DNA of 64,000 nt, taken from the NCBI GenBank assembly GCA_046318675.1, contig JBKCUA010000032.1, positions 1 through 64,000 of the forward strand, written 5' to 3'. Below the pieces are notes generated by a model that saw only the letters and a list, made by a program, of their open reading frames with translations, was not told where the DNA came from and made no database searches. The position numbers were made by a program, and so were the translations under genes. The DNA is from JBKCUA01 sp046318675 (GTDB taxonomy: Bacteria; Pseudomonadota; Alphaproteobacteria; JAJTHO01). Positions 55,000-63,852 of the stretch are shown piece after piece; position 1 is the first letter of the stretch, and each line of letters opens with the position of its first letter.

Positions 55000-55028
55000 G
55001 ATATAAAGGATACCAATACATCTGTAAA
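55000..55028 (-). promoter_or_regulatory. Predicted promoter of the pilin cluster
   Basis: On the minus strand, -35-like TTTACA (55023-55028) and -10-like TATATC (55000-55005) are 17 bp apart. It lies just past the flhG stop, so the pilins can be expressed independently of flhFG. Confidence 0.5.
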
Positions 55029-55035
55029 GAGTTTT

Positions 55036-55779
55036 TTATAAAATTTTTACTAATAATGCGGCCGCAGCTCGCATCTCTTTGAAAATTGACGATCGTGGAG
55101 CTGTCGCAACAATAGTTTTTTGCTGCCTAATAGCAGCGGGGACGGCCTTGTCCCGATGAATAATTCCCATTAATGCAGGCTTTATTTTCAGAAAATTACC
55201 GCAAGCCTTTAACAGAGTGTTGTACGCTCGCTCCCCATCAACCGCATCATCCGCCATATTTACAAGAACGGATACCTTGGGAGGCATAGTTACTTTAATA
55301 TATGCATAAGCATCTGTCAATGCCGTGGGTTCTGGCGTCGTAACAACCACCACCTGACCTGCCAACGCACTGAGCCGGCGCACGGCAGTATCAACCCCCG
55401 CCCCAAGATCGAGAATAATAATATCATAATAAGGCGTTAGAGAAATAATTCCCTGGCTAAGCTTATCAAGACTCGCCGATGATAGTATCCCCAAGGCACC
55501 AGAACCCGATGATCCGGCAATAAGATTTATACCCTCATGCTGTTGCACACAGTCGGCGAGATTCTTTTTACTGCCCTGCAAAAAAGCTCCATAATCAGAG
55601 CAATTACCCAAACCCAGTTGAATATCAATATTAGCCAGCCCTAAATCCCCATCAATCAATAGAACTCGCTTATTCATATCAGTCAATGTTTTGGCTAGGG
55701 TAATGGCGCACCAGGTCTTACCCACCCCGCCCTTGCCCGAAGCAATCGCCACAATTTTATGGTTGCGCGGCTGTGTCAT
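55036..55779 (-). CDS. flhG: FlhG-like MinD-family ATPase
   Basis: A 247-aa MinD/ParA ATPase with deviant Walker A SGKGGVGKTW (about 14-23), DGDLGLANIDIQLG and ILDLGAG. These match FlhG/YlxH, which sets flagellar number with FlhF. It overlaps flhF by 4 nt (ATGA). No other flagellar gene is in the window, so a general MinD-type positioning role is possible. Confidence 0.85.
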   Translation of the reverse strand: MTQPRNHKIVAIASGKGGVGKTWCAITLAKTLTDMNKRVLLIDGDLGLANIDIQLGLGNCSDYGAFLQGSKKNLADCVQQHEGINLIAGSSGSGALGILSSASLDKLSQGIISLTPYYDIIILDLGAGVDTAVRRLSALAGQVVVVTTPEPTALTDAYAYIKVTMPPKVSVLVNMADDAVDGERAYNTLLKACGNFLKIKPALMGIIHRDKAVPAAIRQQKTIVATAPRSSIFKEMRAAAALLVKIL

Positions 55780-56750
55780 GATTTCACATCCCCCAGAAAA
55801 CGACCTTTTGGCACCTTAACATCCGCCATCATCAAGGCCGCCAGCAATGACGCCGATAATGGACGAAGACCTTTGGCAATACTCACGCTCATCCCCGTGG
55901 GGCCAATGGGTAGCCCAAGACTCACGGCAGCATTGATAATCCCCCCTAGCCGCCGGGCAAAATCCAGACGAGTGGGCAATAAAAGCGACAAGGGAACCGC
56001 CGCCGCCAGTGCCTCGGCTTCCTCACGAATATCCTCGGCATCGCCGCTAACCGGAAATACCCACGCAAAGGCAACGCCGGGAATCTTTGTCATCGTTGCC
56101 AAATTGGCCGCATCGGTACGGGGATCGAGCCCTGCCGTGTCAATAAACACACGCGTTCCGGTGGGAACCTGACGCAAGGCATGGGCAAGAGCCTTGGGGT
56201 CTTCCGCTGTGTGCAGCGGGGCTTTCATCGCCCGCGCCAAATTGCCAAGCTGTTCTATACCCCCGGCCTTCACCGTGTCGGTACTGAACAACATAACCTC
56301 CTGCCCGGCCAGGCGTGCCCGCGCCGCCAGGCGTGCTGCCGTCACGGTTTTGCCTGCCCCTGGCTGGCCAAGCAGTACCAGCGGTACGACAGGCAAATCT
56401 TCACTAAAAGCAACACTGCTTGCCAGAATTTCTTCAAGAACATGAAGGGCGTTGCCCTGTATATCCTCAGCCTGGCGAAGCAACCTGTTGGCCAGCCGTC
56501 GGGGAAGATGGTGGCGATCCAGCACGTCGGTAAGGGTGTCCAGCACACCCGGCTCTATTTTAATTTTAGGCTTCGGTGTTGGCTTTAAGGTTTTGGGGAC
56601 AGGCTGATCTTCGACCCCTGCCGTCACTATTATCTGCTTTCTGGCCTTATCTTGTTCGGTAGATAAGATAATAGCATCATCGCCCAACGCCGCCCGCACC
56701 TGCCGCATGGCATCGGGCATATTAACAGCGGTGAATGTTTTCAGGCGCAT
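55776..56750 (-). CDS. flhF: FlhF-like SRP-family GTPase
   Basis: A 324-aa protein. The N-terminus MRLKTFTAVNMPDAMRQVR and DDAIILST is typical of FlhF. The NG domain shows P-loop GQPGAGKTV (about 130), the DTVKAG block and DTAGLDPR. FlhF recruits early flagellar parts to the pole. flhA, normally upstream, is replaced by a divergent accA. Confidence 0.88.
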   Translation of the reverse strand: MRLKTFTAVNMPDAMRQVRAALGDDAIILSTEQDKARKQIIVTAGVEDQPVPKTLKPTPKPKIKIEPGVLDTLTDVLDRHHLPRRLANRLLRQAEDIQGNALHVLEEILASSVAFSEDLPVVPLVLLGQPGAGKTVTAARLAARARLAGQEVMLFSTDTVKAGGIEQLGNLARAMKAPLHTAEDPKALAHALRQVPTGTRVFIDTAGLDPRTDAANLATMTKIPGVAFAWVFPVSGDAEDIREEAEALAAAVPLSLLLPTRLDFARRLGGIINAAVSLGLPIGPTGMSVSIAKGLRPLSASLLAALMMADVKVPKGRFLGDVKS

Positions 56751-56775
56751 TGCACTGGCCTAGAAAGAGAGTGTT

Positions 56776-56838
56776 ATGAAACAGTTAACGGCAAAGCGTT
56801 GCCGTACCCTTATGAAGATGCTAAGAGCTTTGTCATGA
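56776..56838 (+). CDS. Possible 20-codon leader peptide before accA
   Basis: A short frame (MKQLTAKRCRTLMKMLRALS) whose TGA overlaps the accA ATG (ATGA). A GAGAG stretch precedes it. It is basic and has no known match I recognise. It could couple accA translation to upstream initiation; it may also be chance. Confidence 0.3.
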   Translation: MKQLTAKRCRTLMKMLRALS

Positions 56839-57815
56839 GCTATCTTGACTTTGAACAACCCATTCTTGAGCTGGAAGGCAAAATTGCGGAATTGCGCCGC
56901 ATGGACGATCCACAGCTGGATTTGCGCGATGAATTAAAACGCCTTGAAGACAAGGTCGAACGGCTGTTACGGCAAACCTATACCCGCCTTACCCCATGGC
57001 AAAAAGTTCAAGTAGCACGCCATCCCGCACGGCCACGTTTTATCAAGGTAGCAACCGCTCTTTTCCCCGATTTCACCCCTTTGGCTGGGGATCGATGCTT
57101 TGGCGAGGATGCTGCTATTATCGGCGGGCTGGCAAGCTTTGAAGGTTACACCGTCATGGTATTGGGGCAAGAACGCGGCCACGATCTGCAATCGCGCCTG
57201 CAACACAATTTTGGCATGGCAAAACCCGAAGGCTACCGCAAGGCTCAACGCCTCATGCAGATGGCGGAACGCTTTGGTTTTCCGGTGCTGACCTTTGTGG
57301 ATACCCCCGGTGCTTACCCCGGCGTGGGGGCTGAAGAACGAGGCCAGGCTGAGGCCATTGCCCGCTGCATTGATATTTCTTTGGGTCTTACCGTGCCTGT
57401 GGTTACTACCATTCTGGGCGAGGGCGGCTCCGGCGGAGCCATTGCCTTGGCCTGCGCTGATCGCCTCATTATGCTGGAACACGCGGTGTATTCGGTGATT
57501 TCGCCGGAAGGCTGCGCGTCTATTTTGTGGCGTTCTGCTGACCATGCCGCCGAGGCGGCTGAGGCGTTGCGCCTCACGGCTCAGGACTTGGAAAAACTTG
57601 GGGTCATTGATTGCATACTCCCTGAACCGCTGGGCGGTGCCCATCGCCAGCCAGAGGCGATTATTCAAAGCCTGCGCCATACCTTGGTGGATCAGCTAAG
57701 TCTTACCCTTAAGCACGCCCCACGGGAACGCCGCCACCTGCGTCAGGAAAAATTCCTGAACATGGGGCGCACCACCACGACCAGCAGTGTTGGAAAAGCC
57801 GCGGCGATGATTTAA
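56835..57815 (+). CDS. accA: Acetyl-CoA carboxylase carboxyltransferase subunit alpha
   Basis: Alpha subunit of the carboxyltransferase that forms malonyl-CoA for fatty acid synthesis (326 aa). YLDFEQPILELEGKIAEL starts the family; FVDTPGAYPGVGAEERGQAEAIA and GEGGSGGAIAL line the active site. ATG 56835 gives the family N-terminus; the open frame upstream does not fit. Divergent from flhF. Confidence 0.97.
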   Translation: MSYLDFEQPILELEGKIAELRRMDDPQLDLRDELKRLEDKVERLLRQTYTRLTPWQKVQVARHPARPRFIKVATALFPDFTPLAGDRCFGEDAAIIGGLASFEGYTVMVLGQERGHDLQSRLQHNFGMAKPEGYRKAQRLMQMAERFGFPVLTFVDTPGAYPGVGAEERGQAEAIARCIDISLGLTVPVVTTILGEGGSGGAIALACADRLIMLEHAVYSVISPEGCASILWRSADHAAEAAEALRLTAQDLEKLGVIDCILPEPLGGAHRQPEAIIQSLRHTLVDQLSLTLKHAPRERRHLRQEKFLNMGRTTTTSSVGKAAAMI

Positions 57816-57854
57816 AGTTCTCCTGCAAAAAGGGTGGGTAGCTGTCGTTTGCTT

Positions 57855-58535
57855 TTATCGAGAGAGGTAGGCAGCTTGCCGTTGAAGCCCAAATATATCA
57901 TTGAATTCTTGGTCGGAAGTTTTTCCCATGGTGTTTAGTGTTCTCTCTTCTACACCATGAGCAATTATTTTTGCGAGATTTATAACATTGGAAACTGCAC
58001 CGCCTTCAACTGGGGGTAATTCATCCATTGTTTCGACATTCTGCTCCTGCATTGAAGCTAAAACATCTTTCATCGCCCCGGCCAAGGCTTTAAAGCTCTC
58101 AGGAAGAGCATCATATTGTTTATTATTGATTTTAATGGCTTCCTTTAGGGATTCCAAACACTGAATATCCAATGGCTGTTCTTTTGAAGCCATACCAGCA
58201 AGATGTTGTATTTTTTGCTGCAGAAAAAGGTTGTTTCCCGCTTCGAAAACACCGTAAGTAAGAAACTGTTCACGACCCAATGCTTGGCCATCCATGTTAG
58301 TATCGTTGATCCCAACACGCCCTATGGCACCAATTTCGCCAATATTTATATGTTTGTCTTCTTTCATTTTTTTCTGAATTTCCGCAGTTGTCGCCTCAAT
58401 ACTGGAAGCTTGTGAAAGTGTAAGGTTCAAAATAACCACCTGCCCGTTAACATAAAAAGCATACGCTAACTTTGTACTTTTAGCATTATTTGCTACTTCA
58501 GCTTTGGTGCGATTTTGTACTTGAGCAACAGCCAT
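57855..58535 (-). CDS. Unrecognised 226-aa protein
   Basis: I do not recognise this protein. It has no signal peptide and no membrane segment and is mostly helical by appearance, with one cysteine (IQCLESLKEA). The N-terminal third has beta-like stretches (LAYAFYVNGQVVILNLTL). The end is polar. ATG 58535 has a GAGAG site 9 nt upstream; a GTG three codons earlier is also open. It carries a good promoter with a Crp/Fnr-type half-palindrome. It sits convergently to accA and its upstream DNA is AT-rich, suggesting acquisition. Confidence 0.7.
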   Translation of the reverse strand: MAVAQVQNRTKAEVANNAKSTKLAYAFYVNGQVVILNLTLSQASSIEATTAEIQKKMKEDKHINIGEIGAIGRVGINDTNMDGQALGREQFLTYGVFEAGNNLFLQQKIQHLAGMASKEQPLDIQCLESLKEAIKINNKQYDALPESFKALAGAMKDVLASMQEQNVETMDELPPVEGGAVSNVINLAKIIAHGVEERTLNTMGKTSDQEFNDIFGLQRQAAYLSR

Positions 58536-58548
58536 AACGTACACTCTC

Positions 58549-58587
58549 TGTGATATATATCATTATTCATAAACTATTTGTTGTCAA
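58549..58587 (-). promoter_or_regulatory. Promoter and Crp/Fnr-type site of the unrecognised gene
   Basis: On the minus strand, consensus -35 TTGACA (58582-58587) and -10-like AATGAT (58559-58564) are 17 bp apart. TGTGAT-ATAT-ATCATT (58549-58564) overlaps the -10 and start region, sharing TGTGAT-N4-ATCA with the pilin operator. Confidence 0.55.
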
Positions 58588-59077
58588 TATTATTTATTTT
58601 ATTAAAATTTTATATATCAGACCAAGCCTTCCCCTCCGCGCAAACGGCGGGGGGAAGGGGGGATCAATGCCCGCGATTCCCGAGGAACCGGGGCTCCCGT
58701 CGTAAGGTGGTTTTTGCTTTCCCTAAAGGAAGCTTTGTTACTGCCTGCAATCACAAGGGGGAGGGAGTTTCCTTCTCTCTCCCGAATCTTGCGTCGTACT
58801 TTCAAAAAACGCCTTCCTGGAAGGGCTTGTTTGGAAGCTGTCCGCCGCCCCCTGTTTTTTTCTTCCCTGTTGTACTGTTGGAAGGGAAGAGAACATGAGA
58901 GCGGTAGGGTCCTCGGTGCTTGGCCAAGTCTTAGAGTACCTGAATACACCTTATCAAAGCGATTAGCCCGCGTCAAGATGACGGCTGCAATTTTCCTTAT
59001 AGCAAGTCAAGAGTTTTTTTAATGCTATTTTGTGCGTCCTTAATTTCTTTTCGGTTGGATCGAGCTATAACCCCCTC
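58588..59077. other. Non-coding gap before valS with scattered hairpins
   Basis: About 490 bp with no credible gene. It holds a REP-like hairpin (58627-58658), a compact GCCTTCC-T-GGAAGGgC hairpin near 58812-58827 followed on the minus strand by a T-run, and an 8-bp inverted repeat TCTTCCCT/AGGGAAGA (58861-58868 and 58883-58890). The valS promoter must lie here but I could not define it. Confidence 0.5.
58627..58658. repeat. REP-like palindrome, copy D
   Basis: CCTTCCCC-TCCGC and GCGG-GGGGAAGG form a GC-rich hairpin. Composition and the CCTTCCCC word resemble copies A and B after infB. Confidence 0.5.
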
Positions 59078-61732
59078 ATGCTCGATAAAATCTTCACCCC
59101 TGCCGCGTTTGAACAAACCCGCCAGCAGGCCGCCGCAGCGGCCGGAGAATTTGCCCCCACGGGCAATGGTGCCACCTATACCATTATGATGCCACCCCCC
59201 AACGTCACCGGGACGTTGCATATTGGCCATGCGCTGACATTTACCTTGCAGGATATTCTTATCCGCAGCCACCGGATGCGGGGGGAAAATGTCCTCTGGC
59301 AGCCGGGCCTTGATCACGCCGGGATCGCCACACAAATGGTGGTGGAGCGGCAACTGGCTGGCGAAGGCGTGACCAGGCAAAAACTGGGTCGCGAAGCCTT
59401 TGTTGAGGCTGTATGGCGGTGGAAAGAGCAATCCGGCGGCACCATTATCTCCCAGATGCAGCGTCTGGGCGTCAGTGCCGACTGGACACGGGGGCGGTTT
59501 ACGCTCGACGATGGGCTTTCCGCTGCGGTGCGTAAAATCTTTGTTGATTTGTACAACGATGGCCTCATTTACAAAGACAAACGGCTGGTAAACTGGGACA
59601 CGGAGTTGCAGACGGCGGTCTCGGATTTGGAGGTGCTTCCTAAGGAAACCAAAGGGCATCTTTATTATATTTTCTATCCTCTTGTAGATACAGCCGACAA
59701 TACCGAGCAACGCCAGATTTTTGAAGCCGGGGACGTGGTGGACGGCCACATCCGCAGCGGTATTATTATCGCCACCACCCGCCCGGAAACCCTGTTCGGG
59801 GATAGTGCTGTCGCCGTACACCCCGATGATACGCGGTATCAGCATCTTATCGGCAAAAGCCTGCGCCTGCCCCTCATAGATCGGGTTATTCCCATTATTG
59901 CCGATGAATACTCCGATCCAGAAAAGGGCAGCGGCGCGGTCAAAATAACCCCCGCCCATGATTTTAATGATTTTGCCGTGGGGCGCAGGCATCAACTCGC
60001 GTTTCATAATATCCTAAACGCCAACGGCACCTTGAACGATACCGTACCACCGGAATTTATTGGCCTCAGCCGGGAAGCAGCGCGCAAAAAAACCTTACAG
60101 CTCTTAGAAGAGCGCGGCTATTTCGTCAAAACAGAACCCATGACCCATGTCGTGCCCCACGGTGATCGCAGCGGCACAGTTATTGAACCGTACCTGACGG
60201 AACAATGGTATGTGGATGCAAAAAAACTGGCTCGGCCGGCACTTGAAGCCGTGCGGGATGGGACGCTGCGCTTTGTGCCGGAGCATTGGACGAAAACGTA
60301 TGTTCAGTGGCTGGAAAATATTGAGCCATGGTGCATTTCCCGCCAGCTATGGTGGGGACACCGTATTCCCGCCTGGTACAGCAACGATGGCCGGGTATTC
60401 GTGGCGGAGAACGAACTCGAAGCCCAGGCCAAAGCCGGGGCAGGTGTCACCCTGCACCAGGATGACGACGTGCTGGACACTTGGTTCTCCTCAGCCCTGT
60501 GGCCATTTTCTACCCTCGGCTGGCCGGACAAAACACCTGAATTAGAGCAACGCTATCCAACATCCGTTTTGGTCACAGGTTTTGACATTATTTTCTTCTG
60601 GGTAGCCCGCATGGTCATGTTCGGCCTGTACGCCAAGGGGCAAGTTCCCTTCAAGGAAGTTTATATTCACGCCCTCGTCCGGGATGCCACTGGTGCTAAA
60701 ATGTCTAAGTCCAAGGGCAACGTCATCGATCCCATCGGGTTGGTGGATAAATACGGGGCTGATGCCCTGCGCTTTACGCTGTGCCGCCTCGCCGTTCCGG
60801 GTCGGGATGTGAAGCTGTCCGAGGCAGGCGTTGAGGCTGGGCGTAACTTTGCCACCAAGCTCTGGAACGCAGCGCGGTATTGCGAGATGAACGCGTGCTT
60901 GCCGGTTGTTGGGTTCAACCCGGCGGCGGTAGCGCATCCTTTAAACCAATGGATACTCCATCGCCTGCACACGGCCATTGCAGAAATTCACGCAGCGTTA
61001 GACAGCTACCGTTTTCATGATGTCGCCGACACATTGTATCATTTTCTCTGGGATGATTTTTGCGACTGGTATCTGGAGTTTACCAAGCCTTTGTTGACCA
61101 GAGATGGGAATGATGTAGCAGAAGTACGAGCCACTACGGGCTTTGTTCTTCAGGCCATTATCACCACCCTGCAACCGGTCATGCCGTTTATTACCGCCGA
61201 ACTCACCGAACGCTTAGGCTTCAGTCCTATCCGTCATTGGCCGCAACCCCCTGCCCTGCCACCTGTTACTGTAATTGATACACTGATCAACCTGATTCGG
61301 GATATTCGCAGCACCCGGAGCACGCTTAATGTCCCCGCCGGAGCAAAGCTGACGGCTTTTGTTGCGCCGGAGGCGACTGCCTTAAAGGATTTCTGCACCC
61401 GTCAGGGGGAACTGTTGCGCCGCCTTGGTCGCTTAGAGACCATTACGGTTGTTACTCCCCCGGAAAAAGGCGTTGCCGCAGTGACCAGCGCACTGGGGAC
61501 ACTATACCTCGACCTCAAGGGCCAGATTGATTTTGCTTTTGAGCAAGCCCGACTTGCCAAGGAACTCGACACCCTGCGGCGCAGCCTCGTGCAAACACAG
61601 ACTCGCCTCGACGATGCCGGGTTTGTTGCCAAAGCCCCCGAAGAGGTTATTGAGGAATACAAGGAACGCCTTGTGCACGGCCGGGTACGGGAGGTTCAAA
61701 TACAAGAAGCCCTTGGACGATTGGCGAGTTGA
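59078..61732 (+). CDS. valS: Valyl-tRNA synthetase
   Basis: Class I synthetase (884 aa). HIGH motif PPPNVTGTLHIGHALT, editing domain TTRPETLFGDSAVAVHP, KMSKSKGNV, and a C-terminal coiled-coil arm (about 820-880). ATG 59078 (MLDKIF) matches the family; an earlier in-frame start adds unrelated residues. fabG follows 49 bp later on the same strand. Confidence 0.98.
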   Translation: MLDKIFTPAAFEQTRQQAAAAAGEFAPTGNGATYTIMMPPPNVTGTLHIGHALTFTLQDILIRSHRMRGENVLWQPGLDHAGIATQMVVERQLAGEGVTRQKLGREAFVEAVWRWKEQSGGTIISQMQRLGVSADWTRGRFTLDDGLSAAVRKIFVDLYNDGLIYKDKRLVNWDTELQTAVSDLEVLPKETKGHLYYIFYPLVDTADNTEQRQIFEAGDVVDGHIRSGIIIATTRPETLFGDSAVAVHPDDTRYQHLIGKSLRLPLIDRVIPIIADEYSDPEKGSGAVKITPAHDFNDFAVGRRHQLAFHNILNANGTLNDTVPPEFIGLSREAARKKTLQLLEERGYFVKTEPMTHVVPHGDRSGTVIEPYLTEQWYVDAKKLARPALEAVRDGTLRFVPEHWTKTYVQWLENIEPWCISRQLWWGHRIPAWYSNDGRVFVAENELEAQAKAGAGVTLHQDDDVLDTWFSSALWPFSTLGWPDKTPELEQRYPTSVLVTGFDIIFFWVARMVMFGLYAKGQVPFKEVYIHALVRDATGAKMSKSKGNVIDPIGLVDKYGADALRFTLCRLAVPGRDVKLSEAGVEAGRNFATKLWNAARYCEMNACLPVVGFNPAAVAHPLNQWILHRLHTAIAEIHAALDSYRFHDVADTLYHFLWDDFCDWYLEFTKPLLTRDGNDVAEVRATTGFVLQAIITTLQPVMPFITAELTERLGFSPIRHWPQPPALPPVTVIDTLINLIRDIRSTRSTLNVPAGAKLTAFVAPEATALKDFCTRQGELLRRLGRLETITVVTPPEKGVAAVTSALGTLYLDLKGQIDFAFEQARLAKELDTLRRSLVQTQTRLDDAGFVAKAPEEVIEEYKERLVHGRVREVQIQEALGRLAS

Positions 61733-61781
61733 AGACCGCGTCATGACCCAGTAAAACACACCACAATCGAGGAGCCACACA

Positions 61782-62516
61782 ATGTTTCGTCTTGATAATC
61801 AAACAGCCCTTGTCACCGGTGCCAGCGGCGGTATTGGCCGCGCCATGGCGCAGGCGTTTTCCGAAGCCGGGGCCAGCGTCGTCCTGGCCGGTACACGCCA
61901 AGCGGTGCTGGAAGAGGTCGCCGCCGCCCTGCCCGGCAAGCACACCATTATTACCGGGGACATGGCGAAACCGGAAACCGCTGATCGCCTCGTGGAGGAA
62001 TCCCTCAAGGCTTTTGGCCGCCTTGATATTATCGTCAACAACGCCGGGGTGACGAAAGATGGCCTGATGATGCGGATGAAAGACGAGGACTGGCAAACGG
62101 TGCTGGATATTAATCTTACCGGGGCATTCCGGTTGTGCCGCGCTGCCCTAAAGCCCATGATGAAAGCCCGCAGTGGCCGTATTATTAATATCAGCAGCGT
62201 CGTTGGTTTCATGGGGAACGCTGGACAATCAAATTATGTCGCCAGTAAAGCCGGCCTCATCGGCCTCACCAAATCCCTGGCTCTAGAAGTCGCTAGCCGC
62301 AATATCACCGTCAACGCCATTGCCCCCGGCTTTATCAAAACCCCCATGACTGATGCGCTCAATGAGCAACAAACCGCCGCCATGCTGGCCCGTATTCCTT
62401 TGGGTGTGTACGGCGAACCCGGCGACATCGCCGCCGCCGCGCTGTACCTTGCCAGCCCTGGGGGACGGTATGTCACGGGACAGACGGTGCATGTGAATGG
62501 GGGGTTGTATTTATAA
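61782..62516 (+). CDS. fabG: 3-oxoacyl-ACP reductase FabG
   Basis: NADPH-dependent SDR of fatty acid elongation (244 aa). TGASGGIG is the cofactor motif; NNAG, catalytic Ser in NISSVVGF, and YVASK with Tyr and Lys are all present. A GAGGAG site precedes the ATG. The rest of the fab cluster is absent, so a PHA-linked PhaB-type role is possible, but FabG is the simplest call. Confidence 0.93.
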   Translation: MFRLDNQTALVTGASGGIGRAMAQAFSEAGASVVLAGTRQAVLEEVAAALPGKHTIITGDMAKPETADRLVEESLKAFGRLDIIVNNAGVTKDGLMMRMKDEDWQTVLDINLTGAFRLCRAALKPMMKARSGRIINISSVVGFMGNAGQSNYVASKAGLIGLTKSLALEVASRNITVNAIAPGFIKTPMTDALNEQQTAAMLARIPLGVYGEPGDIAAAALYLASPGGRYVTGQTVHVNGGLYL

Positions 62517-62517
62517 T

Positions 62518-62549
62518 ATAATATTGCAATCAAATGATTGCAATATTAT
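62518..62549. terminator. Terminator-like hairpin after fabG
   Basis: Perfect 15-bp inverted repeat, ATAATATTGCAATCA and its complement, with only AA between arms, starting 2 nt after the fabG stop. It is AT-rich and lies between convergent genes, so it may act in both directions. Confidence 0.65.
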
Positions 62550-62627
62550 TTACTCAAACGCCGCGCTGGCTTGCCGCTTTGCGTAGATAATGTCCACATA
62601 TTGAACGCAAAGCGGTATAAGAACAAC

Positions 62628-63530
62628 TTACTGCGCCATCGCCGTTTGCAGGGCTTTATCATCCTCTACATACCACACCAGTTTGCGGAGCAGTGGGCTG
62701 TCCTGATTATCATTAACAGCCAACAGATTTTCAGATTGCAGGGCACCAAGACCACGGTGTTCCGCCCAACGGGGATCGTTTTTAGGATCATAGGAGCCTT
62801 TTTTGCCCACCAGTAATGCCATGCGTACAGCCTCGGCTTTTTTCATGTAGGCGGTAAAACTCGGTATTTCAGCCTCACCGCGCTGCCATCGCGCCAACGC
62901 TGGCACCATTTTGTTCAAAAACTTCCGGCCATCGTCTTTGCCTGCCTGAATGGATACATCCACAACCAGTATAGCGGTAAGAATAGCCGCCGCGCTGGTG
63001 GGGGTAATACCTTCTTGCTCATAACGATTAATTGTTGCACGCATCATAGGACGAACGAACCCTTCAAAACATACCGCGTGCTCGGCTTTTTCAATTGCTT
63101 TATTACGAGCCTGGGTACCATTGCGTTCCGCAGCCTCTACACCCGCAATAAACCTACCAAAGAAACGAGCATTGATACTGCAAAAGCCAATATTCTTTTG
63201 GCCATTACCGATGTCTTGATGACCATACCAAGCATTTGTACGTTGCATACGGCTTCCATCATCCACAAGACGCAGCGTGCCTTCCGCCAACCCAACAAAA
63301 CGGTAGCCAATCCCATTGGTTTCAAATAAAGACACATAATCTTTCAGCACGGCATCATAATCTTGTTCAGCAATGATGGTTGGATTCTTGTCTATAATAC
63401 TATTATGCAAACTTTGTGGAACGTCATTACTATTCGCAAAGGCTAAAGAAGAGCCAACAACAGCTAACACTGAAGCGGGACACACAGCCTGCACTAAAAT
63501 TCGTCGGGATACAGCAGCAACAGCACGCAT
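62628..63530 (-). CDS. Unrecognised exported 300-aa protein
   Basis: I do not recognise this protein. The N-terminus has SRRILVQ before a hydrophobic stretch ending AFA near residue 32, a Tat-like or Sec signal peptide. The mature part has three cysteines plus one in the signal region, a hydrophobic patch (SAAAILTAILVVDVSI, about 170-185) and a charged C-terminal half. A perfect AGGAGG precedes the ATG. It is convergent with fabG and lies next to AT-rich DNA and a MITE-like element, which suggests acquired sequence. Confidence 0.75.
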   Translation of the reverse strand: MRAVAAVSRRILVQAVCPASVLAVVGSSLAFANSNDVPQSLHNSIIDKNPTIIAEQDYDAVLKDYVSLFETNGIGYRFVGLAEGTLRLVDDGSRMQRTNAWYGHQDIGNGQKNIGFCSINARFFGRFIAGVEAAERNGTQARNKAIEKAEHAVCFEGFVRPMMRATINRYEQEGITPTSAAAILTAILVVDVSIQAGKDDGRKFLNKMVPALARWQRGEAEIPSFTAYMKKAEAVRMALLVGKKGSYDPKNDPRWAEHRGLGALQSENLLAVNDNQDSPLLRKLVWYVEDDKALQTAMAQ

Positions 63531-63581
63531 TGTAACCTCCTATGTATAAAAAACACTATTTATTTTTAATTTTATCTATAA

Positions 63582-63610
63582 AATATATTTTATTTTCGAG
63601 AAAAAGTAAA
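63582..63610 (-). promoter_or_regulatory. Predicted promoter of the exported protein
   Basis: On the minus strand, -35-like TTTACT (63605-63610) and -10 TATATT (63582-63587) are 17 bp apart in very AT-rich DNA, about 50 bp before the ATG. Confidence 0.5.
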
Positions 63611-63706
63611 TAAAAAAATCAATTTTTTGGTTTATATCTAAAAAAATATTTAAATTCATGATCTTAAGAAAACATAAGTAATAATTCTGAAGGGAAATAA
63701 TCAACC

Positions 63707-63852
63707 GGGCACCTCTATTAACCCATTTATAGGGATGAGTGGCTAGAAAGGGCTAGGCGAGCAAACGTAAGCGTACTCAAACGTACGTGCGGATTGCGAG
63801 CATAGACCTGACGACGCCAATCGCCCTAGAAATAAGGTTAATAGAGGCGCCC
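63707..63852. mobile_element. MITE-like element with 17-bp inverted ends
   Basis: A 146-bp non-coding element. Its ends are GGGCACCTCTATTAACC (63707-63723) and GGTTAATAGAGGCGCCC (63836-63852), which are inverted repeats with one mismatch. Weaker complementarity continues inward (CATTTATAGGG against TAGAAATAA with CGCCCTA). Both ends are flanked by AACC, a possible 4-bp target-site duplication. No transposase is in the window. From here to 64000 I see no gene. Confidence 0.65.

Noticed and set aside
56967..57680. 237-codon minus-strand frame
   Set aside because: Antisense to accA, which has its full set of carboxyltransferase motifs.
58617..58976. 119-codon minus-strand frame before valS
   Set aside because: It runs through a REP-like palindrome and low-complexity hairpins; the product is Arg/Pro-rich and typical of repeat read-through.
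58997..60007. 336-codon open frame on the minus strand
   Set aside because: It lies antisense to valS, whose synthetase motifs are unmistakable; the translated product has no recognisable domain.
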